The position numbers were made by a program, and so were the translations under genes. A model generated the notes under the pieces. That model was given only the letters and a program-made list of their open reading frames with translations. It was not told the DNA's origin and did not search any database. A stretch of DNA of 64,000 nucleotides from Pomphorhynchus laevis. Lineage: Eukaryota; Acanthocephala; Palaeacanthocephala; Echinorhynchida; Pomphorhynchidae. This document shows positions 10,795-22,680 of the stretch, piece after piece. Positions within the stretch are counted from its first letter, which is position 1. Each line of letters starts with the position of its first letter. The stretch is taken from positions 1 through 64,000 of the forward strand of contig WNNJ02003047.1 in assembly GCA_012934845.2 (NCBI GenBank), given 5' to 3'.

Positions 10795-11330
10795 AAAATT
10801 GAAATTAAAGATTAAAGTCAATTTTTATGAATTAACTAATAAATAACATACGATGTATCGTATGATGTAAAAATAAAAGATAAAAATAAAGATAAATAAT
10901 AAATAATTATATCAGATTTTTTACAATTTATATTTATATCAAGTTAAAATTAAAAATTGAAATTTAAGATTAAAGTAATTTTTAAGAATTGACTAATAAA
11001 TAATATACGATGTATAAGGGGATTAAAGGTCATCAGATGACTAGAGGTCATCGATGATTAGAAGTCATCAGAATAAATCGAAGGACACGAATCGGTGAAT
11101 ACCTAACATCAGATAAAGTAAGGTTTAAATTAAAAATTGAAATTTAAAATAGAAGTCAATTTTTAATTGACTAATGAATAACATACGATGTATAAGAATA
11201 AGTATTGTAGGTCATTAAGAGGAACTGCTATGTTATAATGTTGCGACCTTCATTCTTCGACCCAACATAGCATCGGAGCCCAATACGCGCTAGTGAAGTA
11301 TTTCCTCTAATGAAGTTTGATTATCTTGTA
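10795..11330 (-). repeat. PLE 3'-terminal sequences, three partial copies
   Basis: Three partial copies (about 10795-10860, 10940-11015 and 11110-11330) share TTAAAATT, GTCAATTTTTATGAATTGAC (or close variants) and AATAACATACGATGTAT. The last continues into GGAACTGCTATG ... CCCAACATAGCA, the stem-loop that follows PLE RT copies elsewhere in the window (23340-23420, 24080-24150, 59630-59690). Read on the plus strand here they are in minus orientation. These are ends without bodies, as expected of 5'-truncated PLE insertions. Confidence 0.75.
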
Positions 11331-12430
11331 AATCTTATTCTATACAAATTGTTTTCTATAATGAATTTAAATTTATTTTTAATAATTTTAAATAAATTAT
11401 TAAATAAATTTAATTAAAAAATTAAATTTATTTAAACAGGATGTTGTTGATTTATATTTAAAATTTAATATTTTGTTGATTTACTACTCATTTATGAATG
11501 AAATATTAAAAATATTATTGTTATCATCAATATATAATCTGTAAATAATTTTAAAGTACTTTGGCCAAAATGAGTTTTGCTCGAAGATAAAATAATAATC
11601 GATCATAAAATAAATAGTTCCAGAAATTCGATAAGATCACTGCTATAAAGGAATTTTAAAATAATTAAGATTCATTTCAACAATTAATTATGTTAGCCAT
11701 TAGCATGTTAAAATTATTATATTTTCCTCATTTGTCATTTTTGCGCTTTATCAAGTAAATGATTGTAGAAAATATCAGATACATTGATATATCATTGCGA
11801 ATTTGAATATAAATTAAAAATGTAAATTATACAAAAGTTTTTTCCCTATAGATTTGTGACAATTAATAAACAACAAAAAACAACGAGGTGTCTATAAAAA
11901 TTTTGATAGTACATACTATTACTGGAATTATAATAGACAATCGGTAAAAGAATGGAATGATGTAAGATAAAAATAAACTTGAATCAGCATTCAATAATTT
12001 TAATAATTTTAAAAATAAATAATTTTTATAATTTTGAATAATTTAATAATTTATGAATAATTTTGAATAATTTTAATAATATGAACAGTTAGGAACTATT
12101 TAATATAATACAGGAAGAGCGATACTAATTTTTGTTTCAGAAGATAACGGATTATTGTAGATTTACAGGGACCTGAAATACACGATTTTGTATTTTGAAT
12201 TTAGAAAATTCAAAATTTTCAAATTTCAATTTTAAATTTAGTTTATGATATCTGATATAAACACGAAAGGTGTGGCCAAGTGTTCACTTAGAAAAATACT
12301 AGTGTGGAAGTCAAAACGCTGAGTTTTACAGTTGCTTTTTTTATTTAATTTGCGAGTTAAATGAAGTCCATAATGTTATGCGATTTGGAATTAAACAAAT
12401 CGTGGGTGACAATAAAATACCATCTTGTTT

Positions 12431-12545
12431 GGCTAGACGATAAGAGATAATATCAGTGTAGATAGTTGTAACTAATATAATATTGATGTTGGTTAGACGA
12501 GAAGAGATAATATCAGTGTAGATAGTTGTAACTAATATAAAATGG
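12431..12545. repeat. Tandem duplication, 60-bp unit, about 1.9 copies
   Basis: GGCTAGACGA and GGTTAGACGA start two units at 12431 and 12491; both continue with AGAGATAATATCAGTG and TAGTTGTAACTAATATAA. Only a few bases differ, so the duplication is recent. Confidence 0.85.
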
Positions 12546-12621
12546 ATGGTAAATGTAACTAAGATGTAGACAGAAATTCTGATCAAAATTTGATGACAAA
12601 CATGGTCCCCTCAAATCTTTT

Positions 12622-12660
12622 AATCTTAGGTGACCTTTGATTAGAATGTCACCTAAGATT
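12622..12660. other. Perfect inverted repeat, 13-bp arms
   Basis: AATCTTAGGTGAC (12622-12634) and GTCACCTAAGATT (12648-12660) are exact reverse complements around a 13-bp loop. A short repeat of TCAAATCTT lies just left. It could be a remnant of a foldback element; no function assigned. Confidence 0.7.
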
Positions 12661-13016
12661 TGAAATCAAGCTAACAAAGGTGACCGTTCTACTTTTCTTA
12701 TTGGTATTGACCTTTCTAATGCTCATTCCTTTGAAAGCAAATCAGATATGTGCAGAGGCAGTTCCTTCTACTTCATTTATCAACTTCCGCTTTCCAATTA
12801 ACTGTCCTTACTGACTTTTACATTTGATTTAATCTTCTAACTTAAATACAGCAAACTATTATGTTATCTTTTTATTAGTTTTTTTTATATTTATCTTTTA
12901 TTACAAGTTAATTATAAACTACTTATGAGCTTATGACTATTGACTATTGCTATACAAATCTTTGTGTACTCTTTATTTAATCGCAGGTCTTAAAAGTATG
13001 GCGCTTTTATGGTCTT

Positions 13017-13084
13017 AAAAGCGTGTTTTATAAAATATAAAACGTGAAAGCGTGTTTTATAAAATGTAAAACGTGAAAGCGTGT
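13017..13084. repeat. Short tandem repeat, 30-bp unit, two copies
   Basis: The unit AAAGCGTGTTTTATAAAAT followed by ATAAAACGTG or GTAAAACGTG is repeated twice and ends in a third GCGTGTT. It is partly self-complementary (TTTTATAAAA). Confidence 0.7.
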
Positions 13085-14187
13085 TGATTCTAGAGACACT
13101 CGCGATTCCAATGAAGGACTGGACGGGCGGTACGTAATTGCTACTAATTCAATTGCTGTTTTTATTAGTTGCGTCAGGATCTAATATTTAATATTTCAGA
13201 TCATCTTCGGTATAAATATTAGGATTAAGAATCTTATTTTAGTATAAAATACGCTAAATAGAATAAAAATTGTTTCGACATTGATTAAACGATACCTATT
13301 AACCAGAAATTGCCATTCATCTCTAGGCATCAAAGTAAAGCATATAAGTCTAAGTAATCGAACAGGACATATTAAATGATTTTATAATTTATAGTATTTT
13401 ATAATTTTTACATATAATTTAATATAATTTTAACATATAATATTTAATAAAATTTTAACATAAAATTTATTATAATTTTAACATATAATTAAACATAATA
13501 TAATTTTATATCTATTAAATATAGTACTTTATTTATATATATTTTGTACATTCGTGCCCACGCTAAATCTGTAATTTTTAAAATTAAGAACTACAAATTG
13601 TAATTACATCATCGATCTTTTTAAAAATCTAATTAAAAATCTAATTTGAGAGAACTTTTTGTAGATTCGATTAAAAATATTTAATATAGTTTGTAAAGTG
13701 TAAATATTTAATATATTTATAATATAATAATGTAATATATGAAATACTAATATATTATATTCATTATATTATATTGATAATATATTATCACAATATATTA
13801 TAATAATATAATGAGGATACATTAAAGTAATATTTGCTGCGTAATTAGACTAACTTAAAAGAATTATCGTACTTTTAACAAAGTATTTGCATTCTAGATT
13901 TAAATCGTTTTGCTTTTACTTACAAAGCTGGTATCTTTAATGTTTGGGTCCCAGTTTAATTTACTGAGGGGTACATTAAACTGTATATTTGTACAATCTG
14001 AAAGCAGTAATTTCAATTTCCTTTTATTGAGTCGTTATTTATTGTCAATAAGTAGCTTGATTATCTAAGTTATCTCAACAGTGAAATCATTATAACATAA
14101 ACTTTAATGTTATAAATATATTGTTCACTCAAATGTTTTAATTATTGATTGGAGAAAGTGAAATAAAACAGTTTCTAACATTCAGTC

Positions 14188-14300
14188 AAAATTTCGATAT
14201 CTGACTGCTATCATAATCAGGTCAAAAGACTTAACAATAAAACATTTTTTATAAAAAAAATTATAAACCTGTCATGATAGCAGTCAGCTATCAAAATTTT
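14188..14300. mobile_element. Small foldback element or long hairpin (about 34-bp arms)
   Basis: The left arm 14188-14222 and right arm 14267-14300 are inverted and nearly complementary. The core TGACTGCTATCAT pairs perfectly with ATGATAGCAGTCA, and the outer AAAATTT pairs with AAATTTT. The loop is about 44 bp. Size and shape fit a miniature inverted-repeat element or a structured RNA precursor; neither is proven. No transposase nearby. Confidence 0.6.
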
Positions 14301-15029
14301 ACAAATTTCTAAGAAACAAAATTATTTACTCTTTTTCAATTAATGAATAATGTTTTGAAGATTCAATTTAATTCCAGTGTCTAAAGTAAAGTTTCATTAT
14401 ATTAAAAATTTTTTATTTAATAAAAATTTAATATATAATTTATATAATTTTATATTTATTAATAAAATGTTAAAAATTAGACGAAAATTCGACTAATTTA
14501 TTTACTTTTTTTAATTAATGAATAATTATTATTTTTAAATAATTATTGGTATTTCTAAAATAAAATGATCTAAACTAATCAATAAAATAATCTAATAAAA
14601 TGTTATTATAACATTTCGAAAATTCGACTAACTTTTAAGAAACTAATTTATTTACTTCTTTTAATTAATGAATAATAATTTTTTTTTCAATTATTGAAAT
14701 TTACAAAGCTAGTATTTCTAATGTTTGAGACTCAGTTTAATTGATTGAGGAATAGTTCAAAAATATAAAGTTTTTTTTTCTCTCTGAGTATTCATATGAT
14801 CGTCTCACCTTAGTTTTTAGTTAGGTATCATGTATGGAATTCATAATATATAAAGATACTCGTATACGAGTTAAAGATACATAAAAAAATCTATAACCTA
14901 GACATACGGTTTTAGATACATAATGGGTTTCCGTAACTAATCGTACAATTGACAAAAGTCATCTCACTAAAGCTTTTCAATCAAGTGAGAAAATATTTGA
15001 CCATTGCTGCAGAAGCTGAAAATCAAATC

Positions 15030-15542
15030 TCATAATTATGACTTACCAATAAGATACATGCTCTTCCCAGCTGAATGCAAATTTAGATCATTAAATAAAT
15101 TTTTATGAGAATTGAGTTGAATTTATGCGGTTTAATACTTCATAAATTCTTCAATAATGCAAGAAATAACGAATATATTTTGTTTAAAATTATGTAATCA
15201 CATGAAATTAAAATCAAAAAGCCAAAAGGTGAATTATCCTTTTCAATATCTATAGTTTTGCTTTATTCGGCTCTATAATTTCTAACTACTTATATTGTTT
15301 CTAAATAAAATCTTTTAAATAAATCTGCAATTTAATGCCATTAATTTGTAAACATTTTAAGCACGACATTTTTAGCACGCACGACATTTGATTCTAAAAG
15401 TAACTATAAATGTCTATGCTATATCAAATTATACAAATGGTTCAAATAATTTAAATAATTACATTTAAAGTGTAAAGAGTAATCAAAATTTTAATATTCA
15501 AACTCATGTTTAATAATTTAGATAATTTATAAACTAAAATTA
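15030..15542. repeat. 513-bp direct duplication, copy 1
   Basis: Near-identical to 16627-17139 (offset 1597 bp). The block starts TCATAATTATGACTTACC and ends AAACTAAAATTA; only a handful of single-base differences are visible. It is noncoding and AT-rich. The sharp edges and high identity indicate a recent segmental duplication or a recently transposed unit of unknown type. Confidence 0.9.
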
Positions 15543-16089
15543 TGTAATTTCATTTTAGTTTAATAATTACTTTTAGGTTAAACAAATTCGTATTCAATAG
15601 AATATACTCACTAATAATTACACGGCATGTCGTTATTGTTATTAACATTGAAGCGATTAAATATGAATACGTTGACACCTAAATAAAAAATAAAATGAAA
15701 CAACCATATGAACAATCATTTGAGAAAAAAAACTTTCATATTTTTTAAACTTTTCGAAATGTGTAGATATTATCATTAATGGGTGCAACAAATTGTTCAA
15801 TAGAAATATATTGAAAACCAGCGTATAATTAATAATTAATGAGAAATACATTACAGTAATTTTATTATGAAAGATTAAATTCAAATTCATTCTTCTATAA
15901 CGTGATTTTTAAAAGGTAAAATTTTTTATTTTTATAATTCAATATCTAATATTTTAAATTTAATATTTTATTTTATTATGCTATATTATATTATCCTATT
16001 ATTTAAAATTGCATTCTTAATAATAAGCTTATATCCAGTATATTAATGATTTCTGCTCCTGTATCATAACGCAATGTTTTAAATTGCGT

Positions 16090-16625
16090 TCATTGTTTTA
16101 AATTGTATTATAATGTTTTAAATTATAAAAATAAACATTATATAAAATTATTATTTCAAATAATAATTTGAAAACATTCCGAGTTAAGCTTCCAGCGAAA
16201 GTTGTAATAAAGCATGCAGGTTTATACTTTACTGTTCGTGAATATTAAAAAGTTTTATTGAAAGTCTTTCTTATGAATATAACGTCACCAGTAGTTTTCA
16301 ATTCATACTTTATACAAATATATAATGATATTTTTATATAATGAATATTATTATATGTCTTTCTTATTATTAATCATTATTTAAACATTATAATGTATTA
16401 TAACGTTTTAAATTGTATTCATCTTTTGGTCATTTACCAAAAGATAAATGACCTGTTTCAAGGTGATGATTTTTTTAAGGATCATAAAAATAAACATTAT
16501 ATAAAATTATCATTTCAAACATTATTATTAATAATTCTTTTAAACATTATAATGTATTATAAGTTTTTAAATTGTACTCACATTTTGGTCATTCATTAAA
16601 AGGTGAATAACCTTTTGGTCATTAA
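16090..16625. repeat. Diverged local repeats between the duplicated blocks
   Basis: Words such as CATTATAATGTATTATAA, TTTTAAATTGTA(C/T)TCA, TTTTGGTCATT and ATAAAAATAAACATTATATAA recur two or three times at roughly 160-bp spacing. Spacer sequence; no gene. Confidence 0.6.
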
Positions 16626-16626
16626 G

Positions 16627-17139
16627 TCATAATTATGACTTACCAATAAGATACATGCTCTTCCCTGCTGAATGCAAATTTAGATCATTAAATAAATTTT
16701 TATGAGAATTGAGTTGAATTTATGCGGTTTAATACTTCATAAATTCTTCAATAATGCAAGAAATAACGAATATATTTTGTTTAAAATTATGTAATCACAT
16801 GAAATTAAAATCAAAAAACCAAAAGGTGAATTATCCTTTTCAATATGTATAGTTTTGCTTTATTCGGCTCTATAATTTCTAACTACTTATATTGTTTCTA
16901 AATAAAATCTTTTAAATAAATCTGCAATTTAATGCCATTAATTTGTAAACATTTTAAGCACGACATTTTTAGCACGCACGACATTTGATTCTAAAAGTAA
17001 CTATAAATGTCTATGCTATATCAAATTATACAAATGGTTCAAATAATTTAAATAATTACATTTAAAGTGTAAAGAGTAATCAAAATTTTAATATTCAAAC
17101 TCATGTTTAATAATTTAGATAATTTATAAACTAAAATTA
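16627..17139. repeat. 513-bp direct duplication, copy 2
   Basis: Partner of 15030-15542. The first visible difference is CCCAGCTG versus CCCTGCTG about 40 bp in. Beyond 17139 the two flanks differ completely (ATGTAATTTC versus CTTGTAGTCC). Confidence 0.9.
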
Positions 17140-19110
17140 CTTGTAGTCCGTGACAAACGATAGAAAGGATTTTAATTAGTAACATCATTGTGTTAGTATT
17201 ATGAAAAATGCAGCTGTAAATTTAAAATGCTCTCTCTTTATACAAATACAGTATCTATAAGGTCCGAAAATCCACAATTCAAAGATAACAATTAAATTCT
17301 AAAGTGCACCTAAATTATATTTTGAAACAAAATATGATATGCTAAATTAGAATATTTATTCCGAAATATTTACCATCTTGTTCCGTGAATAAGGTTCTAG
17401 TAAGGAAGTTAAACCAAATTGTAGCACAATGTAAATGATTCTTAAACTATTAAACGATTCTGTTAATATTCTGTTAATTTTAACACTTATGCAATCAAAA
17501 CATCGACCTATATATACAATAAGAGTATTGTTGACAATTTCATTAAACTTGAAAACTTGTTGTAAACTTCTATTCGAAATTCTCATTTAATGTATAAATT
17601 ACTATAGTATCAATTGCGTAATACCTATATTTGCTGCAGAATTATTAAATTAATTTTAAGGGCATGTTTTAGATTTTTAATTTAAAAATTCTTAATTTAG
17701 AATTTTTAAAAAAATTCTAAATTAAGAAACTTACAAATTGTTATATTCTAAAAACTAATTTAGAAAAGCAACAAGGACAACATGTAATCCAAGGACAACA
17801 TTACATCGTTCTGCAATTTTGAGTAACAATAACACTATAGCTAAATGAATTTTATCTTTTGTGTTTTAAAAATCAAGGTTATTAAGTGTTTCAAGTTTTA
17901 TACAATAAACACGTTTTATTTGAATACAAAAGACATTTTATATATCTGAATATTTAATTAAAAGTATTTCTAAACTCATATTTACTAGCATTCGTTTCCC
18001 CAAGTTCATAGCAACGATAACCAAAATATTTCAACACATTTGTGATTCCAATTGTTTTTATTTTAATTGTTTGTTGGAAATAATGAAATTGCATAAATTT
18101 TATAAATTTACTAAAAATGTTTTGAGTTATTTTAATAAAATATAATAAATTATATTTCATATTGATAAAATTAAAATTTTACTTTAATAAATATAGTTAT
18201 ATATTTTAAATACATTTAAAACATAATGTAATCATTGAAAAGTTATTAAATATTAATTATTTAATAATTAGTTAAATTGGTAGCTTAACTATTGATTATG
18301 AAGTAAGCCTTTCTGTGATGACTTGATATCAATACATCACAAAAACAAAAGCAATACAATTATTACGCTTGAACAATGCATGAATTAAGAAGTTGGAATC
18401 ATTTGCGGTCCATCTTCATTATTGCACATTTCCGGCAGCGTTTTTACTTGACGATATTTTAATTGCAAGAAATAATTGGGAAAAGCATGATGCGAATCCC
18501 TGAAAATGTTTAGCCATGGCTATAAAATACTATTACCAAGAATGGTGATCATAACATTCAACAATATCAAGTGTGTGTTTGCATCCGAGTTTATAGGTGA
18601 TTTAAGTCAATGCTTTGAGAACGGAATGATTAAGCTCGATCTGCGACGAACCAATCTTTGAGCTCAAGGATCCGATAGATACAACATAACATCGTAATCT
18701 TTTGGGTATGTTAACCTATTAATGTCCCTAAATATCTGATTTTGTGGGCAGCTTTCGAGATTTTGCCACAGAAATGAGGTTTTGAATACGCGAATCAGCA
18801 ATGTAGAGTTTTATGGATGTTACAACAGCCTTAATGTGTGCCTGCCGTACATGAACAGAGTAAAATTTACCATTTAAAGTAGAAATTGATGAGTCAAAAT
18901 TGATGAGCAGACAGTCAACCAATAGAACAACGATGTTCGCAGAAGTAAAAGAACAAAGTCAATCTTTTTAACTTTAAAGCTACAACGTCATGGAAGAATC
19001 TGGTAAATAGCTAATTAAATATAGTCTACATTAATATATATAACTCTTTTTTGTTGTTTTGTAGATTGTTAAATAAAACCTCTTCGGTTAGTATTCGTTC
19101 GATTTACGAC
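17140..19110. other. AT-rich spacer, nothing recognised
   Basis: Short ORFs (for example 17356-17586, 17954-18160 and 18728-18922, all minus) show no family signature that I recognise and no usable context. I see no RNA gene or element end. Confidence 0.5.
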
Positions 19111-19114
19111 AGTA

Positions 19115-19260
19115 TCAGAACAAGGATTAGAGGTCATCAGAAGTTATTACTATTTTATTAAGTGTCGGCCCATATTCCTCGACCCAACATAGTAGCAAAG
19201 CCAAATACACGTTAATGACGTATTTATAAATGACAATGGATTTTATAAATGATATATATT
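19115..19260 (-). repeat. PLE 3'-terminal repeat fragment
   Basis: GGATTAGAGGTCATCAGAAG followed by GGCCCATATTCCTCGACCCA and ACATAGTAGC matches the stem-loop region at PLE ends in the window, read in minus orientation. No RT is attached. Confidence 0.7.
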
Positions 19261-19324
19261 AATGATAGTTTTATCTTCAATAAAAGTTTAACGAAATAAA
19301 TCATTTATTTAATTAATAATGCCG

Positions 19325-19375
19325 TACCGTGCAGAGAAAAACTCTGCCATGGCCAGTCACAAGTCCGTGCTGAGA
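19325..19375. repeat. Dispersed box shared with 50510-50560
   Basis: GCCATGGCCAGTCACAAGTC and GTGCTGAGAAAAGAG match GCCATGGCCGGTCCCAAGCC and GTGCTGAGAAAGGAG near 50512. This resembles the conserved box in the 3' UTR of RTE-type LINEs (GGTCCCAAGCCCG followed by an A-rich GGAG word); that assignment is from memory. Confidence 0.5.
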
Positions 19376-20089
19376 AAAGAGTAGGGTTGGCGATAGATTT
19401 CGTGACAAGACAGTTGTTAAACAAAACTGTCGCATCAACAGTACAAAATGGTGTTTCAATGAATTTCGCGAATAGGCGACTACGAAGGTAGGGCCGCTTT
19501 CTTCGTGCAAGCATACATCAACCATCAATAAAGCCCATTGGCGTGACAGTAGAAAAAGCGGACTCTGTAACGAAGCGGAACAAATGCTGAAGAAAAAGAA
19601 GAATGCCGTACCAATAATACAGTTTCAGTATTTCTAAGAGAGATAATATTATCAGAAAAGAAAAGTCCACAGGTAAATAATAACATGTTAGTAGAACAAA
19701 TCAGAACAGCTAACTGAGTCTACGTATTTTATACTATATGAAATTGAAAATAATGCTAAATAAAAATTAAATAATAAAATGATAATTAATGATGGTAAAT
19801 AATATTAGAATTTCTATAACTTACATCGAGATAAAATTTAAAGTTGGAATTTGAAATAAAAGTCAACAATTATTACAATTCACTGTTCTATAATGAATAA
19901 AAATGAATATAATCACATAATAAAACTATACCCATATTATATTAGACCATTTTATTTACTTAAAAATAAATTTTCAAGTAAATATAAATACTTCCGATTT
20001 TATGTAATTTTAGAATCCAAAATTACATAAAAATCCAATAAAACCTAGGTTCACATGTGGTGCTTTTAAATGTACATAAAAACCACTTT

Positions 20090-21240
20090 CTGTTTATATG
20101 AATAAAATACTTAAAGTAATTAAAGCACACTTTAAAAAATATTGTAGGATAATCGAAAATAATACTGGTATAAAAAACTATTTCGATATTAATGCAACAA
20201 AAGAATTTTTCGAAGACACTAAAAGAATAAATTTTCAGAATATAAATACGTACGATTTTAGTACGCTTTATACAAATCTAGATTTAATAGCTATTAAAGA
20301 AGCGTTAGTAAAATTAATTAATCTTATATTCGGAAAAAGTTATACGTATGTATGTTATAATCACTATAACGCATATTTAACCAAAATGAAACCATCAAAT
20401 AAATATGAATATATGGATAAAATTGAATTAATAGAATCCTTAAATATTTTAGATAAATCAAAATTATTTAAAAGTAGGGACATCTATATTTAGACAAGTA
20501 AAAGGTGTTCCAATGGGTGGTAATAGTAGCCCAATTATAGCTGACTTGTTTTTAAGCTTTATAGAATATGAATTTGTTCATAACTGTGTAAAAACTAAAT
20601 CTAAATAATATAAATATATGAAATATATGTTTCGATACATTGATGATATATGTGTATTTAATTCTAATAATTTTTATTCAATTAGTGAGCACATTTATCC
20701 AGAAAGCCTTATTCTTAACAAAACCAATATTAATGATAAAGAAGGTGTATATCTAGATATGAACATTAAAAAAACATTAACAAAAACTGCTATTAATTTA
20801 TATCGTAAAGATGACATATTTAAATTTACAAGAAACATATTTTTGCATGAGCATTCATGCATACCATATAATATAAAATATAATACATTAAATAATGAAA
20901 TTTTAATGAATTGCAACAATATGTAATGATATTGGCTTTCTTCAAAATCATTTAAATAATTTAATAGATACATATTTTAAACTGAGTTACTATAAAAATA
21001 ACATCAAACAGAAAATAGTAAAATATATAAATCAACACAATAATATAAAGAATAAATTTAAACTCTTAAGTGGCAAATTTTTATGGATGGATAATAAATA
21101 ATATACTTTGTATTAGAATAAGATACTAGATAGTTTTATCAGAGCAAATACATCATTAGCATGTATTTGGCCCCGCTGCAATGTTGGATAAATGAGTTAC
21201 GGTCCGAAATCTGAAAGGCAGTACAAAACAGCTAAATTAA
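20090..21240 (+). mobile_element. Penelope-like element, RT portion (copy P1), broken
   Basis: A plus-strand PLE RT piece with its 3' end. The frames at 20098-20493 and 20618-20926 carry NINTYDFSTLYTNLDL (RT motif A), GVPMGGNSSPIIADL (bridging segment at about 20505-20560) and FRYIDDICVFNS (catalytic YIDD). The RT end (KLLSGKFLWMDNK, stop at about 21100) is followed by a 3' region including TTTGGCCCCGCTGC. There is at least one stop after TKSK and two frame changes. The RT ends without a downstream nuclease, which matters for the domain order discussed in the findings. PLEs form their own retroelement class; the RT is related to telomerase. Confidence 0.85.
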
Positions 21241-21364
21241 GTAAATTAGCAGTAATAGCTGAATAAACAGATAAAAAATAAGTTTAACAAAAATTATTAC
21301 ATATAATATTATTAACTGGTCGGTTTGATATTATCCTCGTGTGGTTGTTTGAATCCTATCAGCA

Positions 21365-21409
21365 TCACTGTACACTACAATCAGCGTGGGTGGACCTCAT
21401 CAGCAGTGA
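21365..21409 (-). ncRNA. Hammerhead ribozyme-like motif H1 (type I layout)
   Basis: Minus strand, 5' to 3': stem I UCACUG (21409-21404), core CUGAUGA (21403-21397), stem II GGU...GCU with an 8-nt loop, then GAUU where GAAA is expected, a short stem III with UAG loop, and GUA at the predicted cleavage site, then CAGUGA (21370-21365) closing stem I with six Watson-Crick pairs. The degenerate GAAA means this copy is probably inactive. The same positions carry GAAA in the copies at 25.9 and 31.1 kb. PLEs are known to carry type I hammerheads with very short stem III. Confidence 0.6.
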
Positions 21410-21724
21410 GCCCACGCCTACATTTCGTGTTTCGGTCCTTTAACTGCTTCTGCTGATTCCTTGTCGCCGAAATGCTGGTTTATATTTGGCTTATATACCA
21501 AATTACACAATTAATGTGCTCTATATTTGGTGTGGGCGGTAACTAATATTCGCAATTCGAATCCACCACACACCGATTTTTTATTCCGTTCTTATACGAA
21601 ATGTTCACTGGACAGTAAACCGTAAGCTGTCTTTTTACTATTGTGAATATTGCATACACGAGCCGTTATTCTTAACTGGTCGGTTTGATATTATCCTCGT
21701 GTGGTTGTTTGAATCCTATCAGCA

Positions 21725-21769
21725 TCACTGTACACTACAATCAGCGTGGGTGGACCTCATCAGCAGTGA
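21725..21769 (-). ncRNA. Hammerhead ribozyme-like motif H2 (tandem twin of H1)
   Basis: Identical in sequence to H1 and 360 bp away. Core CUGAUGA at 21763-21757; stem I 21769-21764 with 21730-21725. It has the same degenerate GAUU. The dimeric arrangement would allow a double hammerhead to form, known for hammerheads with weak stem III. Confidence 0.6.
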
Positions 21770-22319
21770 GCCCACGCCTACATTTCGTGTTTCGGTCCTT
21801 TAACTGCTTCTGCTGATTCCTTGTCGCCGAAATGCTGGTTTATATTTGGCTTATATACCAAATTACACAATTAATGTGCTCTATATTTGGTGTGGACGGT
21901 AACTAATATTCGCAATTCGAATATTAGGTATATAAGCCAAATATTAACACGAAAAATTCAAAATAAATTATATAATTTATTTAAATAATATTATATATTA
22001 TATGTAGAAGGTATATATTACAAAGTTAACATACGGGAAAGTTTCTTCAATTCAGTATATATGTTCAATAAAATTAGAAAAAATTAGTATTAATATTAAT
22101 TTAATAATTTATACTATAAATTATTATAATTTATTTTTTATATAATTAATATTAATAATGATTAATATTATTTAATAATTTAATAATAATCAAGAAAAAG
22201 ACTGCAAAAGTATGATATACCGATAAAAAAAGTCAATTATAATGATTTAAATGTAAACACTGCCTATGAACGTAGTGATTTTATGCTAGAAACAATTATT
22301 ACAATTCAAAAATAAAATC

Positions 22320-22680
22320 AAACAGAAAATGTAATGATATTGGCTTTCTTCAAAATCATTTAAATAATTTAATAGATACATATTTTAAACCAGGTTACTA
22401 TAAAAATAACATCAAGCAGAAAATAGTAAAATATATAAATCAACACAATAACATTAAAAATAAATTTAAACTATAAAGTGGCAAATTTTTATGGATGGAT
22501 AATAAATAATATACTTTGTATGTTGTTTATATTGATATATTTAATATGTATTTAACTGTAACAATTTTTATTCAATAAGCGAACAAATTTATCCAGAAAG
22601 CTATAAAACTAAAAATAATTACTAAAAATAACATCAAGCAGAAAATAGTAAAATATATAAATCATCACAATAATATTTAG
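22320..22680 (+). repeat. Scrambled PLE fragments (P2)
   Basis: Pieces of the PLE RT C-terminus (GTAATGATATTGGCTTTCTT to ATGGATGGATAATAAATAAT) and isolated words from the palm region (TTTATCCAGAAAGC) and end region (AACATCAAGCAGAAAATAG) lie out of their normal order. It is a rearranged junction, not a gene. Confidence 0.75.

Larger units (their letters stand above)
10713..14187. other. AT-rich spacer with PLE terminal repeats and small hairpins
   Basis: No convincing gene. Sub-features are listed separately: PLE 3'-end repeats (10795-11330), a 60-bp tandem duplication (12431-12545), an inverted repeat (12622-12660) and a 30-bp tandem repeat (13017-13084). The rest is A/T-rich sequence without recognisable content; the short minus ORF at 12341-12586 is formed by the tandem repeat. 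Confidence 0.6.
21314..21921 (-). repeat. 360-bp tandem repeat (1.7 copies) carrying hammerhead motifs
   Basis: AACTGGTCGGTTTGATATTA starts units at 21314 and 21674 (period 360). The second unit is nearly identical and stops at about 21921. Each unit carries on the minus strand a CTGATGA core with a six-base-pair flanking stem (see the ncRNA entries), and a plus-strand pair GCGTGGG/CCCACGC. The array sits between two PLE pieces. Tandem hammerhead units of a few hundred bp are the hallmark of retrozymes and of PLE terminal repeats. Confidence 0.85.

Noticed and set aside
21397-21450. Type II-like hammerhead reading with GGACC-GAAAC upstream of CUGAUGA as the main fold
   Set aside because: The stem I closure is poor in this layout, while the type I layout gives six consecutive pairs with changes matched between copies. 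Kept only as an alternative in the findings.
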